Positions 50,156-59,377 of a DNA stretch of 64,000 nt are shown piece after piece (position 1 is the first letter of the stretch; each line of letters opens with the position of its first letter). A program made the translations under genes and the position numbers. The stretch lies in assembly GCF_015461845.1 (NCBI RefSeq), contig NZ_JACOPW010000010.1, positions 124,001 to 188,000 on the forward strand, in the 5' to 3' direction. Source of the stretch: Pseudomonas mucoides. Lineage in GTDB: Bacteria; Pseudomonadota; Gammaproteobacteria; Pseudomonadales; Pseudomonadaceae. The notes beneath the pieces are model-generated. The model was not told the origin of the DNA and ran no database searches. It saw only the letters and a list, made by a program, of their open reading frames with translations.

Positions 50156-51232
50156 ATGGCTCAGCTGATACATCAGGATAGCGCATTACTTACTCTAGCT
50201 CGAAAACTGGATAAATCTCCCCTTCCTACGTCTGATCGAGCATGTCTGATCACCCTTCCTGACGGCTCCACCCGCCTCGGCGTTACTCAGGTGGTCAACT
50301 TTGTTCATCACGGTGGAGAGTTCGCGGGGGCCTTGTTCGGCCGGGTTTCATTTCGGTTCGCCGGCGAGAACTCGGAACTTTCGAATGCCTTCTCCCCTAC
50401 TCACGACGTTGCTTGGTTCATTGTGGACCACAAAAATGGATTAGTTCAGTTCGGCCCTCAAGATGGCTTGATCGTTCGTCATCCTGGGCTTGGCATCGGG
50501 TCGTACATTGTCGGCCAGTTGCTTCGCATTCTATCTGGCGGTACTGCTCACGGCTCTTACAAGGTTGTAACTACAGAATTGCCGCAGATCACGCTTGATG
50601 CCCTGCCCGCGGCCCTTAGAGCGGAGAATGAGCGGCGGATAGAAAATGTTTTCGGGAACGCTGGTTTTTACCTTTCCAGTGCTGCGGGTGTAAGGGTAAT
50701 TGGCGCGCGCAAGGTCGCTGAGCTGAAACCCCATTGGAACTGGGAGAAGGTGAAGTTTCTGAATCCAGGCCAATTGATTGACATCGCCGCCAATTCGATC
50801 AATCGCTGCAGTAGCGCCGAGAAAGCTAGTGAGGCTCTCAGCGTTCAGGTAGAAGCGATTAAAAATGAGCTTGCATCGGCTGCCGATAATCTGGAGGCGT
50901 CCAGGACTGAATTAGGGGCGCTTTCAGAAAGAAGGAACTCCGATCTGCTGCAAGCTGCAGAGCGTGAGGCTCAGCTTGTATCGGGGCTTGAAGATGCGGA
51001 AGCAGATCTGTTCAGAGTCACGGGGGAGATGGATGAGGCCAAAGCGGCTTACCTTCAGCTGCTTTCAGAACCCGCAAGAGCCACAGCCAGTGAGATTCGA
51101 TCTGCTACTTACCCGTCTTCGCCGCATTTCATCATCGAGCTTGGGAGACAAACTCGAATTTTGGCCTGGGCACTTGTAGCCGGTTGTATTTTTCTAGGCG
51201 CTGCAGGCTTGGCAATCCAGGCATTTCGCTGA
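50156..51232 (+). CDS. tail-anchored coiled-coil protein
   Basis: 358 residues. The N-terminal ~200 form a globular domain containing H-P-G-L-G-I-G-S-Y-I-V-G-Q-L-L-R, which resembles the acetyl-CoA loop of GNAT enzymes, though the rest does not clearly fit. A coiled coil runs from about 215 to 300 and a single helix at 336-355 ends the protein, suggesting tail anchoring in the inner membrane. No family recognised. It is 12 bases before the DUF808 gene. Confidence 0.6.
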   Translation: MAQLIHQDSALLTLARKLDKSPLPTSDRACLITLPDGSTRLGVTQVVNFVHHGGEFAGALFGRVSFRFAGENSELSNAFSPTHDVAWFIVDHKNGLVQFGPQDGLIVRHPGLGIGSYIVGQLLRILSGGTAHGSYKVVTTELPQITLDALPAALRAENERRIENVFGNAGFYLSSAAGVRVIGARKVAELKPHWNWEKVKFLNPGQLIDIAANSINRCSSAEKASEALSVQVEAIKNELASAADNLEASRTELGALSERRNSDLLQAAEREAQLVSGLEDAEADLFRVTGEMDEAKAAYLQLLSEPARATASEIRSATYPSSPHFIIELGRQTRILAWALVAGCIFLGAAGLAIQAFR

Positions 51233-51244
51233 GTCCTGGCCATT

Positions 51245-52231
51245 TTGAATCATGCAGTTACCTTGCATGGAACACTTCTAAAACTTGGAATTACCGTGGC
51301 ATTTGGATCTGGCTTGGCCTTGCTTGATGATATCGCGACGTTGCTAGACGACGTGGCGGCCCAAAGTAAAATCGCAACAACGAAAACGGCAGGCGTGCTT
51401 GGTGATGACCTGGCGCTGAATGCTCAGCAGGTTACCGGGGTGCGAGCCGAGCGCGAGATCCCGGTTGTACTGGCTGTCGCCAAAGGGTCACTACTCAATA
51501 AGGCAGCCTTGATCCCAATCGCGATGTTGATCAGTGCCTTTGCACCGTGGGCAATTACTCCTTTGCTCATGGTTGGCGGTGCTTACCTTTGCTTCGAGGG
51601 GGTTGAGAAAGTCCTTCATCGCTTCCTTCATCCTGAAGTTGACCAAGAGCGGGCCGAACGCGTAAAGGCGATCGCCGAGCCGAAGGTCGACATGGTTGAG
51701 TTTGAGCGAAAGAAAATCCGGGGGGCGGTGATAACCGACCTTGTGCTGAGCGGCGAGATTCTAGTGCTGGCGCTGGCTACCGTTGCAAGTGAACCACTGC
51801 TTGAGCAGTTCCTCACGCTGGTGGTCGTTTCTCTAATCATCACATTCGCGGTATACGGGTTTGTTGCGGGCATCGTTCGTATGGACGATGTTGGACTGCG
51901 ATTGGTAACGAGCACACGTACCATTGGCAATGCGTCAGGTCGGTTTCTTCTGTGGTTTGCACCCGTGCTGATGCGTGTATTGGCTGTCGTGGGGACAATT
52001 GCGATGTGGCTTGTCGGCGGCGGAATTTACACACATGGGTTGCCTTTCCTTCACGTCATGAGTGAGACCGTAGTTGGAACCGTATCTAGTGTTGCAGTCG
52101 CCGGGCCGGCGCTGGCTGTAGTAGGGGCGCCTTTGTTCGATGGCATTGTCGGGATTGTCGTAGGGTCCTTGCTGGTCGGACTGTTCATGCTTGGGAAGCT
52201 TGTGCTTGGCCGTAAATCGCACTTAGGGTGA
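51245..52231 (+). CDS. DUF808 (YedI-type) membrane protein
   Basis: 328 residues from a TTG start. G-L-A-L-L-D-D-I-A-T-L-L-D-D-V-A, K-T-A-G-V-L-G-D-D-L-A-L-N-A-Q-Q-V and W-A-I-T-P-L-L-M-V-G-G-A-Y-L-C-F-E-G-V-E-K are the DUF808 signature. Several membrane helices. Length and order match the family, whose function is unknown. Usually a chromosomal housekeeping gene, so its presence among orphans suggests an acquired copy. Confidence 0.88.
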   Translation: MNHAVTLHGTLLKLGITVAFGSGLALLDDIATLLDDVAAQSKIATTKTAGVLGDDLALNAQQVTGVRAEREIPVVLAVAKGSLLNKAALIPIAMLISAFAPWAITPLLMVGGAYLCFEGVEKVLHRFLHPEVDQERAERVKAIAEPKVDMVEFERKKIRGAVITDLVLSGEILVLALATVASEPLLEQFLTLVVVSLIITFAVYGFVAGIVRMDDVGLRLVTSTRTIGNASGRFLLWFAPVLMRVLAVVGTIAMWLVGGGIYTHGLPFLHVMSETVVGTVSSVAVAGPALAVVGAPLFDGIVGIVVGSLLVGLFMLGKLVLGRKSHLG

Positions 52232-52334
52232 CTGTCAAAGCCGCGCGGCTGAGGGCATCTGTGATCCTGTAATGGCTATTAAGTGGCACTGAATGGTGAG
52301 ATAGTTGCGCATCTCATCATTTCACGGATTTATC

Positions 52335-52904
52335 ATGGTCGCACAAGCTGCTGGCAGGGTTGCCTTAATCGTTGGCGGTGCGGCTATCGCTGCATGTGTG
52401 ACGGTGCCCGGGATGTATTTGTGGAACCGCAGCGCCAATAAAACAGCCCACGCTGCTGGCCGGGCAAAAGGTGAAGCAGAAGAGAAAGCACGCCAGGAAA
52501 TTCTGCGGCAGATGAATAATGCGGCTACAGCAGAGATGTTGGCCAAATACGCTGAGTCCCAAAAAGGGTTCAAGATCACCCTCGCCTGCGTCACGATCGG
52601 CGTTGCATGCGCGGCTACATTCGGACCTGTCAGCAATGATGACGTAGCCATGATCAAGGCATACCTTCTCGGAGTTTCCGAGGCGTACATACCAAGCTTT
52701 GTCCGGATCAAAGTAGACGAAGCCGTAGCAGCACCTCCATCTATCAACACCGCCTATGCACTTGCCGCTAAGGTCGGCTCGCCCGAAAACTGGAAGCTGT
52801 TCGATGAACTCGTAGACCTGGTCGCGCAATCTAAGCAGATGGCCAACGAACAATGCCGATCCTCATTCCGGTCGGAATGGCATCTGTTACGATCCGTCGG
52901 TTGA
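52335..52904 (+). CDS. membrane-anchored hypothetical protein, 189 aa
   Basis: ATG 52335; the 52305 start lacks support. One helix near the N-terminus (about 8-28), a charged Ala/Glu/Lys helix (35-65), a second hydrophobic segment (about 80-95) and a soluble C-terminus. It ends 10 bases before the HNH-like gene, so the two likely form one unit. Confidence 0.6.
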   Translation: MVAQAAGRVALIVGGAAIAACVTVPGMYLWNRSANKTAHAAGRAKGEAEEKARQEILRQMNNAATAEMLAKYAESQKGFKITLACVTIGVACAATFGPVSNDDVAMIKAYLLGVSEAYIPSFVRIKVDEAVAAPPSINTAYALAAKVGSPENWKLFDELVDLVAQSKQMANEQCRSSFRSEWHLLRSVG

Positions 52905-52914
52905 GGCCTTGTTG

Positions 52915-54591
52915 ATGAGCGAAAGTGCCGATCGATTCCGTCAGACCCAAGCGTTGCTTGCACAGATCCGTAGTGCTCCCTCACTTGTTGTGCTGCCCTC
53001 CCCAGCTGATTCGCAGCGCGTACTTAATGCCCCAGTGGACGATCAGTTTCTTGCCCAGGCTTTTCCCACGGAATCTAGACTCTTGGGGCGAAATGAGGCC
53101 CCTGAATACGAGGTTCGGGCGAGATTATCCGAGCTTGAGATCGCCTTTCACTCACAGCGTATAGAGCGTCTTTTCTCTGACACACGTCGATCAGCTCTTC
53201 AGGCAATCGCCGGGCCTTTTGGGGTCGGGAAAATGCTCAGTGCCTATGACAAGACCGGCGGTGTAGTGGATACGATCCACAACGCCCGGGCCGGTGTGTA
53301 TGCCACTGATGAGGCTGAACAGAAGTATGCGGATAGGGGTGAGTACACGAAGAGGGTGAAGGAGAACTATCACCACCGTGATCCCGCCTACAAAAAGATG
53401 AGCCAGGACAGCACAAGGGATCGGGTAGAAGGCAAGGTGACTGATGCCTACACCGGTGAGCAAATGAGCAGCCAGCGGAGTGATAGCCACAGCATTGATC
53501 ATGTTATTGCCGCAGAAGAGATCCACAACGATGCCGGCAGAGTTCTCGCAGGATTGGACGGCGTTGAGCTTGCGAATGCTTCAACAAATCTGCAGATCAC
53601 CTCGTACTCAACAAACTCGGCAATGGGCACCAAAACAGCCACTGAATATGTGCTGTGGCTTGAGCAGACGAAAGACACCCGAGCGAAGAAACAAGCAAAG
53701 CTACAGGCGAAGGTTGATGCCGGCGAGCCTATGAGCCAAAAGCAAAAAGACGAACTCGCCAAGCTCAAAGAGCAAGAGAAAATCGCGGCAAATCCGGAGC
53801 CTTTGCTTGAGGCAGATAGAAAGGCTCGGGCGGCCAACGAGAAAAAGATCAACGACGCCTATTATCGCAGCCCAAAATTCCGGAATGACTGCTTGAAGAC
53901 AAGCGTCGCAGCCGGCGGCCGCGCCGCTTTTCAGTCAGCAATGGGGGCTATCCTGGTCGAGTTGTTCGCAGGGATATTTGATGAGGTAAGCGATTGGTAC
54001 AAAAACGGCCGAGCCGACGGTAATTCAATATTTGCTGAGCTCAAGCGTCGTCTCAGGAAAGTCGGACTGAGAGTAGCCAAGCAGTGGAAGGCTGTGCTCT
54101 CAGCCGCGGCTGGGAGCTTTCTCAGTGGTTTCCTAGCTAACCTAGTCACTGTGCTGACCAACGCTTTCCTGACCACTGCCAAGCGGACTGTTCGTATGAT
54201 CCGCGAAGGTGGCAATGCCTTGGTTGGAGCTTGCAAAGCTTTGATTGTGCGCCCTGAGGGAATGGGGATCCGAGAGGGCTTGCATGAGGCATCGAAGGTG
54301 CTAGTTGGTGGGGGCATCATAGTAGGTGGCGTTCTGCTGGAAGATGCTGTTAGCAAGTCGATGATGGCGGTTCCGTTCCTTGTTCCTTTTGCCGACACTG
54401 CTACAGCAGTCATCGTTGGTGCGGCTACTGGCATCATCTCTACCATGGCTGTGTACCTGGTCGACAAGGCAGACGTGCTAAGTGTGAATCGAAGCAAGAT
54501 GCTAGCTGGCATTAACTCGGACCTTGACGCATCGCTTCTGCATCAGCGCGCTATTGAAGCCTCCCTGCTCGAGCAGTTCAAGGCACTCTGA
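52915..54591 (+). CDS. HNH-like motif protein with C-terminal membrane helices
   Basis: About 558 residues from ATG 52915 (GAGG nine bases before). Around 180-225: Y-T-G-E-Q-M-S-S, then S-I-D-H-V-I-A-A-E-E-I-H-N-D, and N-A-S-T-N-L-Q-I-T, with N-x-x-M-G-T-K-T after it. D-H-V at the strand turn and N at the helix are the HNH nuclease pattern without the zinc Cys pairs. A lysine-rich coiled coil follows (about 250-300), then hydrophobic stretches near 340-365, 400-425, 465-480 and 490-520. A nuclease or hydrolase tied to the membrane is possible, a layout known among phage-defence effectors. Function unproven. Confidence 0.6.
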   Translation: MSESADRFRQTQALLAQIRSAPSLVVLPSPADSQRVLNAPVDDQFLAQAFPTESRLLGRNEAPEYEVRARLSELEIAFHSQRIERLFSDTRRSALQAIAGPFGVGKMLSAYDKTGGVVDTIHNARAGVYATDEAEQKYADRGEYTKRVKENYHHRDPAYKKMSQDSTRDRVEGKVTDAYTGEQMSSQRSDSHSIDHVIAAEEIHNDAGRVLAGLDGVELANASTNLQITSYSTNSAMGTKTATEYVLWLEQTKDTRAKKQAKLQAKVDAGEPMSQKQKDELAKLKEQEKIAANPEPLLEADRKARAANEKKINDAYYRSPKFRNDCLKTSVAAGGRAAFQSAMGAILVELFAGIFDEVSDWYKNGRADGNSIFAELKRRLRKVGLRVAKQWKAVLSAAAGSFLSGFLANLVTVLTNAFLTTAKRTVRMIREGGNALVGACKALIVRPEGMGIREGLHEASKVLVGGGIIVGGVLLEDAVSKSMMAVPFLVPFADTATAVIVGAATGIISTMAVYLVDKADVLSVNRSKMLAGINSDLDASLLHQRAIEASLLEQFKAL

Positions 54592-54815
54592 GCCTCTCTT
54601 CTGGAAACTCCTTGCGTAAGTTTCACGTCAGGCGTTGCGCATCGGAGCGGGCAATCGGGTGTGAGCCTCTGCTGGTCTCATCAAGTGTTGTCGCGTGGAA
54701 AAGGAGCGTCTCTTTTGGCTATCGCCTTTATCTGGCCATGGGCTATGCTCGCCGGCTTGTAAATCGCAGTCCGACGGTTATAACAGACTGCTCAAAACAC
54801 ACGCCAGGATTTAGC

Positions 54816-55253
54816 ATGAAACGTTTCACAGGTATCGCTGTAGCAATCTCTATGGTAATCGTAGCATCAGGCTGCACCACTCACCTGGCAGATGGACAGA
54901 AACAAGAGATGGAGGTGTATGAAAGCAAGGGGCTTGCTGTTGAAGAGAAGTCAGTCGCATTAGCCGCTGGACTGGGTGTTCTGCCAGCCGCTGGTTACTT
55001 TTATACTAATCATCCCGCAGTCGCAGTCTTCTCCATCCCGCTTTGGGTAATCTCTCTCGGTCCTCTGTGGATGCCTTTTGATACTGCTGCCGCAGCTGAA
55101 GTGCAAAACTTCTATGCCACTCGGCGCAAAGTAGAGTTTGAGAAGGCAAAAGATCTGCGAGAGCTTGATCATCGCCTTGAAGACAAGCAGTTGACCTATG
55201 AGCAACACTTGCGCGAACAACGTACCATTGAGCAGAAGTATTCTGCTTACTGA
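54816..55253 (+). CDS. small lipoprotein with two membrane segments
   Basis: 145 residues from ATG 54816 (AGGAT upstream); the long upstream frame is spurious. Lipobox V-A-S-G-C (Cys 20). Two hydrophobic stretches (about 52-66 and 70-88) and a charged coiled C-terminus (D-L-R-E-L-D-H-R-L-E-D-K). No family recognised. Confidence 0.6.
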   Translation: MKRFTGIAVAISMVIVASGCTTHLADGQKQEMEVYESKGLAVEEKSVALAAGLGVLPAAGYFYTNHPAVAVFSIPLWVISLGPLWMPFDTAAAAEVQNFYATRRKVEFEKAKDLRELDHRLEDKQLTYEQHLREQRTIEQKYSAY

Positions 55254-55308
55254 TCCCAATGGTCTCCTTGTCCATGCCCTTCCCCTTCGTGTGATCAGGT
55301 GAAACAAA

Positions 55309-55713
55309 ATGAGCACATTACTCATTGTCGATGATTCCCCCACCGACACTTATCTTGCTAGAAAGTGTGCAGCTGAACTTTTTGAAGAAATTCGTGCGGT
55401 GCACAACGCGGAGGGTGTGTTCCGGGAACTGGAGGAATTCAGGCCTTCTTGCGTCATCATGGACTGGACGTTGGACGACTTGATGAATGGAATATCGCTG
55501 ATCGCTGAGATCCGCGACCGAAACGATGATGCTAGTGTGGTGCCAATCATCGTCTGCACAAGTCGATCAATGCCTGCAGACAAGCAGATTGCTGCTAATG
55601 CTGGCGCTTCGGCTTACATCGTCAAGCCAATTACTGCTGAGGCTCTTGCCGAAGTCTGTTCACGTCTGATCCCTGGATTTGCTGGCCCCAGCCTTCCTCG
55701 TTCCGATAAGTAA
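55309..55713 (+). CDS. stand-alone response-regulator receiver domain (CheY/PilH-like)
   Basis: 134 residues. Acidic pair D-D at 8-9 (I-V-D-D-S-P-T-D), phospho-acceptor Asp in V-I-M-D-W-T-L (about 51), Thr/Ser switch I-V-C-T-S-R-S and Lys in I-V-K-P-I-T: a complete receiver. No output domain, as in CheY, PilG and PilH. No histidine kinase is in the window, so the partner must be elsewhere. PilD lies 0.7 kb away, which would fit a pilus or chemotaxis role. Confidence 0.88.
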   Translation: MSTLLIVDDSPTDTYLARKCAAELFEEIRAVHNAEGVFRELEEFRPSCVIMDWTLDDLMNGISLIAEIRDRNDDASVVPIIVCTSRSMPADKQIAANAGASAYIVKPITAEALAEVCSRLIPGFAGPSLPRSDK

Positions 55714-55724
55714 CGCATCACTAT

Positions 55725-55750
55725 GCTGCGCCTGAACAAATGGGCGCAGC
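55725..55750 (+). terminator. hairpin after the receiver gene
   Basis: Stem GCTGCGCC / GGCGCAGC with a 10-base loop, 12 bases past the stop. No T tract follows, so efficiency is uncertain. Confidence 0.35.
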
Positions 55751-55811
55751 TACCCTCCTCCGCCTTGCCATTCCCCACAAAATAATCAACTGTCTAAATA
55801 CCTCACTATCA

Positions 55812-56204
55812 TCAGTATTTAAACCCTTCCGGGATTTCACAGTACCCTAGTAGGGATGGTTGTACGTTGGTGCCGAAAACATGGATATCAGACATGTTCT
55901 CGACAATCTCGGGTGCTTCAATGGTTTCGAACCTAACGGCGAAAACCAGAAACTCCTGCGCGATATCCCTGCCGAGATGGGCTAAGCATGAACTGCTTTT
56001 CTTTGCGTAAGACACCGATGCTAATTGGCCAGTGCCCAAATCGAGCGATGATTTGAAACCATGCTTCAGTATTGAGAACAAATTCTTCTTTGGAGTTGCA
56101 TGAAAGAAGACTAGGGTGTCCTGCTCTAATGCTCCGGCAAATAGGGAGTAATTGTTTTCTTCAGTAGGTTGGAATGATTCAAGTTTTCCGCATTCATTGT
56201 TCAT
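55812..56204 (-). CDS. possible ADP-ribosyltransferase-like small protein
   Basis: 130 residues if it starts at ATG 56204; the frame is open to 56408 with other ATGs. F-F-H-A-T-P-K-K-N-L-F-S-I-L-K-H-G-F-K-S and V-S-Y-A-K-K-S-S-S-C-L-A-H-L, then V-F-A-V-R-F-E, follow the order of PARP/ART-fold proteins (His of strand 1, the I-L-x-x-G-F turn, the Y/S-x-x-x-x-A segment). The usual catalytic Glu is not obvious. Divergent from pilD. Pattern-based, tentative. Confidence 0.5.
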   Translation of the reverse strand: MNNECGKLESFQPTEENNYSLFAGALEQDTLVFFHATPKKNLFSILKHGFKSSLDLGTGQLASVSYAKKSSSCLAHLGRDIAQEFLVFAVRFETIEAPEIVENMSDIHVFGTNVQPSLLGYCEIPEGFKY

Positions 56205-56428
56205 GCTGGGCTTCACTCTTTCAGTTTGATTTCTAGTAATAACTGGCCAAGTATCGCGGCTAGCGCCATGGTAGGCCTGAATGGTGTTTTTCCGTTCAAA
56301 AGACTGGAAGTTAAGTGAAGCACAGGTGAATTCCATGCATAGGTTTTGAGGTGTCGAATTTTCCAAGCCCGGTAAAATCAAGGTTGCGGGTTTGATTCCG
56401 TCTCCCAACCTACCACCGGTGACACACC

Positions 56429-57316
56429 ATGACCACGTTGCACTTATTGAAGCTCTATCCAGCAGTCTTTGCGATCCTAGTGGGGATTGTAGGCCTGATG
56501 GTCGGCAGCTTCCTCAACGTTGTTGTCTACAGGCTGCCTGTGATGATGAAGCGATCCTGGCTGCAGGATGCCCGTGCTGCCCTTCAAATGGAAGCCACTC
56601 CGACCGAGCCGTTCAACCTTGCAATGCCGAATTCCCGATGCCCATCCTGCGGCCATTCGATCAAGCCTTGGGAGAACATTCCGTTGATCAGCTGGCTCTT
56701 GTTGAGGCGAAAGTGTTCAGGCTGTCGATCGCCGATTTCGGCAAGATACCCAATAGTTGAGCTGGTGACTGCCGGCCTATCATTCGGCACGGCCTGGCAC
56801 TTTGGCTATGGTGCAGAGACTTGCTTCGCGCTTCTGATGGTTTGGGGCGGAACTGCACTTTTCCTTATCGACCTCGATGAGATGCTTCTGCCTGATACGA
56901 TCGTTATTCCGGGCATATGGGTTGGCTTAGCTGCCAGCTTTCTTGGGCTTTTCTCGACGCTCCAGGATGGCTTCATTGGAGCTGTCACAGGCTACCTGCT
57001 CCTTGCACTGCCGGCGTTGATCTTTCAGGCGATCACCGGCCGCCAGGGAATGGGCAACGGTGATTTTAAACTGCTCGCCCTCTTCGGGGCCTGGCTCGGC
57101 TGGCAAGCACTCCCTTTGATAATTCTCGTATCTGCCGTGGCTGCATCAATTGTCGGACTCATTGCGGGTTTAGGGGTAAAATCTCGAAGCGAGCCTTTCC
57201 CCTTTGGCCCCTTTATCATCGCCGGCGGTTTACTAGCCTTGTTCTTCGACCATGAGCTGTACACGCTTTATGGTCATGTAGCCGGCGTCAACATTGGAGC
57301 ACTACTTTTTGAATAA
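56429..57316 (+). CDS. pilD: type IV prepilin peptidase / N-methyltransferase
   Basis: 295 residues, the full length of PilD/XcpA. N-terminal methylase part with G-S-F-L-N-V-V-V-Y-R-L-P and four zinc Cys (C-P-S-C at about 71, C-S-G-C at about 97). The two catalytic aspartates are in L-I-D-L-D-E-M-L-L-P-D and G-M-G-N-G-D-F-K-L-L-A. Several membrane helices. It cuts the leader of type IV pilins and pseudopilins and methylates the new N-terminus. Normally a core pilBCD gene; here it is alone, overlapping a recombinase, so it is an extra copy. Confidence 0.93.
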   Translation: MTTLHLLKLYPAVFAILVGIVGLMVGSFLNVVVYRLPVMMKRSWLQDARAALQMEATPTEPFNLAMPNSRCPSCGHSIKPWENIPLISWLLLRRKCSGCRSPISARYPIVELVTAGLSFGTAWHFGYGAETCFALLMVWGGTALFLIDLDEMLLPDTIVIPGIWVGLAASFLGLFSTLQDGFIGAVTGYLLLALPALIFQAITGRQGMGNGDFKLLALFGAWLGWQALPLIILVSAVAASIVGLIAGLGVKSRSEPFPFGPFIIAGGLLALFFDHELYTLYGHVAGVNIGALLFE

Positions 57317-58574
57317 GCGAGTAGAGGCAATTCCTCCCCGCCCCCTTTTCGATACCATTGAATCGATCCTGGGTGACTACGCCGACTTTAAAGACCTGCA
57401 TCCAGACATGGCCCCTTACCTGGCTGCTTTTCCAGCCGAGATCAGTGTTGAGACCGATCTTCGTCATGCTCGAGCTTTTTTAAAGTCCTACAGCCAATCG
57501 CCGTCCACCTTCAAAAACTACCGCGGTTATCTGGAGCGTTTGATTCTCTGGAGTTGGATTGTCCAGAGCAAGTCCGTACTGGATCTGACCCGCACTGATG
57601 CTGAGGCTTTCCTCGCGTTCAACGTCGCGCCACCACAGTCATGGGTTGGTGCTTCTGCGATGCGCAGATTTGCTCCCAAGGATGGCCTGCTTATGTTCAA
57701 CCCTCGGTGGCGACCTTTCGGCGTGAAGATCGAGAAAGCTGACCGCAAGAGGGCTGCTGAGGCGCATGTGAAGCCCGTCGCCAGTCAGAAGAAACAGGGA
57801 TCAGGAAGCACTGATCTGATCTACTCGGTTGCGTGTTCGTTTTATGACTTCTTGCTGCAGGACGGCATGGACATCGCTAGCCCGTTCAAATCTATCAAAC
57901 GGGTGAAGGGCAAGCGGGGAAAACCTAAGATCAAGGCATTGACCACGCTGCAGTGGGACTACCTTGTCGGTGAGGCCGAGACAATGGCCAATGAGGACCC
58001 CAAACACGAGCGTACTCTGTTCATCGTCGTGGCCCTCTTTGCGATGTACTTACGGGTTGGTGACTTGTCTGGCCGAGATGATTGGCTTCCGACCATGAAC
58101 TCTTTTTTCAAAAGAAATGGTTCATGGTGGTTCGAGGTTGTTGGGAAGGGCAACAAGGAGCGTGAGATCACGGTTAAGGATGCCTTTATCCCCTACCTCA
58201 AGCGGTACCGTGAGAGCTTGAATATGTCGCCACTGCCGACCAAGGCCGACGATGCACCGCTGCTCTATACAAGCCATGGCCGGCCCAACCTGACTGCACG
58301 CCAGATCCGGAATATTGTTCAGCCAGTTTTCGACCGCGCTCGGTCCAGAATGCAGGCCGACGGACAGCCTGAGGACGAGTGTCAGGAATTGATGGAGGTT
58401 ACCTTGCACTGGTTACGGCACACGGGCGCAACGTTCGATGCCAAATTCCGGGACGCAAAGCACCTGCAAATGGATCTGGGTCACGAAAGCCTTTCAACCA
58501 CCCAGGACATTTACTACAACGCAATTAATCAGGAACGCTCCGCAAGTAACCGAGGCAGTATTCGCGGTCGATAA
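57309..58574 (+). CDS. tyrosine recombinase (integrase family)
   Basis: About 421 residues from TTG 57309 (GGAG 10 bases upstream); the frame begins at TTG 57294 and overlaps pilD either way. N-terminal SAM-like DNA-binding domain (about 45-115). Catalytic set: Arg in M-Y-L-R-V-G-D-L-S (about 250), Lys in V-G-K-G-N-K-E-R, H-W-L-R-H-T-G-A-T (about 373), L-G-H-E-S-L-S-T-T and nucleophile Tyr in Q-D-I-Y-Y. All residues present, so likely active. It may move the element or resolve dimers. A hairpin follows. Confidence 0.9.
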   Translation: MNKRVEAIPPRPLFDTIESILGDYADFKDLHPDMAPYLAAFPAEISVETDLRHARAFLKSYSQSPSTFKNYRGYLERLILWSWIVQSKSVLDLTRTDAEAFLAFNVAPPQSWVGASAMRRFAPKDGLLMFNPRWRPFGVKIEKADRKRAAEAHVKPVASQKKQGSGSTDLIYSVACSFYDFLLQDGMDIASPFKSIKRVKGKRGKPKIKALTTLQWDYLVGEAETMANEDPKHERTLFIVVALFAMYLRVGDLSGRDDWLPTMNSFFKRNGSWWFEVVGKGNKEREITVKDAFIPYLKRYRESLNMSPLPTKADDAPLLYTSHGRPNLTARQIRNIVQPVFDRARSRMQADGQPEDECQELMEVTLHWLRHTGATFDAKFRDAKHLQMDLGHESLSTTQDIYYNAINQERSASNRGSIRGR

Positions 58575-58587
58575 CCTGTCTTATCAG

Positions 58588-58609
58588 AAGGCAGCCTCTC
58601 AGCTGCCTT
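58588..58609. terminator. hairpin between convergent genes
   Basis: Stem AAGGCAGC / GCTGCCTT, loop CTCTCA, 13 bases after the recombinase stop and touching the end of the minus-strand gene. Lacks a long T tract. Confidence 0.5.
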
Positions 58610-58949
58610 ACTTCACGTCTCTCCACATCCATTCAGCGAACTGTTCGTAGTTCTCGATTCTGAATGTCGAACCTGGGCTCCAGGTAAAGCCACACCGAAT
58701 AAAATGGCCGTTCGACTTATCAGCTAAGGTGGCGCCCTCCCCGTGGCAGAGCGCGCCATACGACGTCGGGCCTGTAGCCATCGACTCGCTTATCGTCAAA
58801 GGGCTCGCAAGTATCATGGAGTATGAGTCAGCGTTCACCCAGTACAGTCGTTCAGCGGTCATTAACATCCCCCATATGAGGAATGCCAGCCAGGCTGCTT
58901 TGATGAGTGAGTTGACTCCTTTGGTTGTTGGCACTGTCAGAAGCTCCAC
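58608..58949 (-). CDS. small membrane-anchored protein, 113 aa
   Basis: One hydrophobic helix (about 16-33) then a soluble part with two Cys (G-A-L-C-H-G-E-G and F-I-R-C-G-F-T-W). Its start overlaps the end of the next upstream minus-strand gene by 13 bases, so they are co-translated. No family recognised. Confidence 0.55.
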   Translation of the reverse strand: MELLTVPTTKGVNSLIKAAWLAFLIWGMLMTAERLYWVNADSYSMILASPLTISESMATGPTSYGALCHGEGATLADKSNGHFIRCGFTWSPGSTFRIENYEQFAEWMWRDVK

Positions 58950-59230
58950 GTTGGTACGACGAGGACCACCAAGCTCAGAGATCCTGCCAAGCTAGCCAGT
59001 GCAATCAAAGCCTGTTTTCGTGTCGAGGTAATGATCTTGCCGCGCTCACCTGCTAGCTTGCGCAAGTGGAAGGCTTGCAATTGAGGTGAGCTATACCCGT
59101 CGCGATCGATGGCCCTAAATACCAGGTATCTGTAGGTGTAGCGGATTGTGATACAGATGCATATTGCTAGGCAGAGAGTGCCGGGTAGGTAGAAATTCGC
59201 TGGTGAAATGAATGGCTGTACGTCGTTCAT
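58937..59230 (-). CDS. small membrane protein, 97 aa
   Basis: Two hydrophobic helices (about 13-32 and 74-93) flank a basic loop (R-A-I-D-R-D-G-Y-S-S, R-K-L-A-G-E-R-G-K). First gene of a two-gene minus-strand unit with the 113-residue protein. Confidence 0.55.
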   Translation of the reverse strand: MNDVQPFISPANFYLPGTLCLAICICITIRYTYRYLVFRAIDRDGYSSPQLQAFHLRKLAGERGKIITSTRKQALIALASLAGSLSLVVLVVPTWSF

Positions 59231-59377
59231 GGGGAATTGATTGCTATTTGGTAGTTGAATACGTCCATGTTACCAGTTTGAACTGCTGGTCGGCCCCTGT
59301 GCCCCGTTCGACAGGCCGGTTAAGGGGTGTAGCGCTTGTGGCCTATCCATAGCGCTACGCCCCATTGCTCTCAAGTC

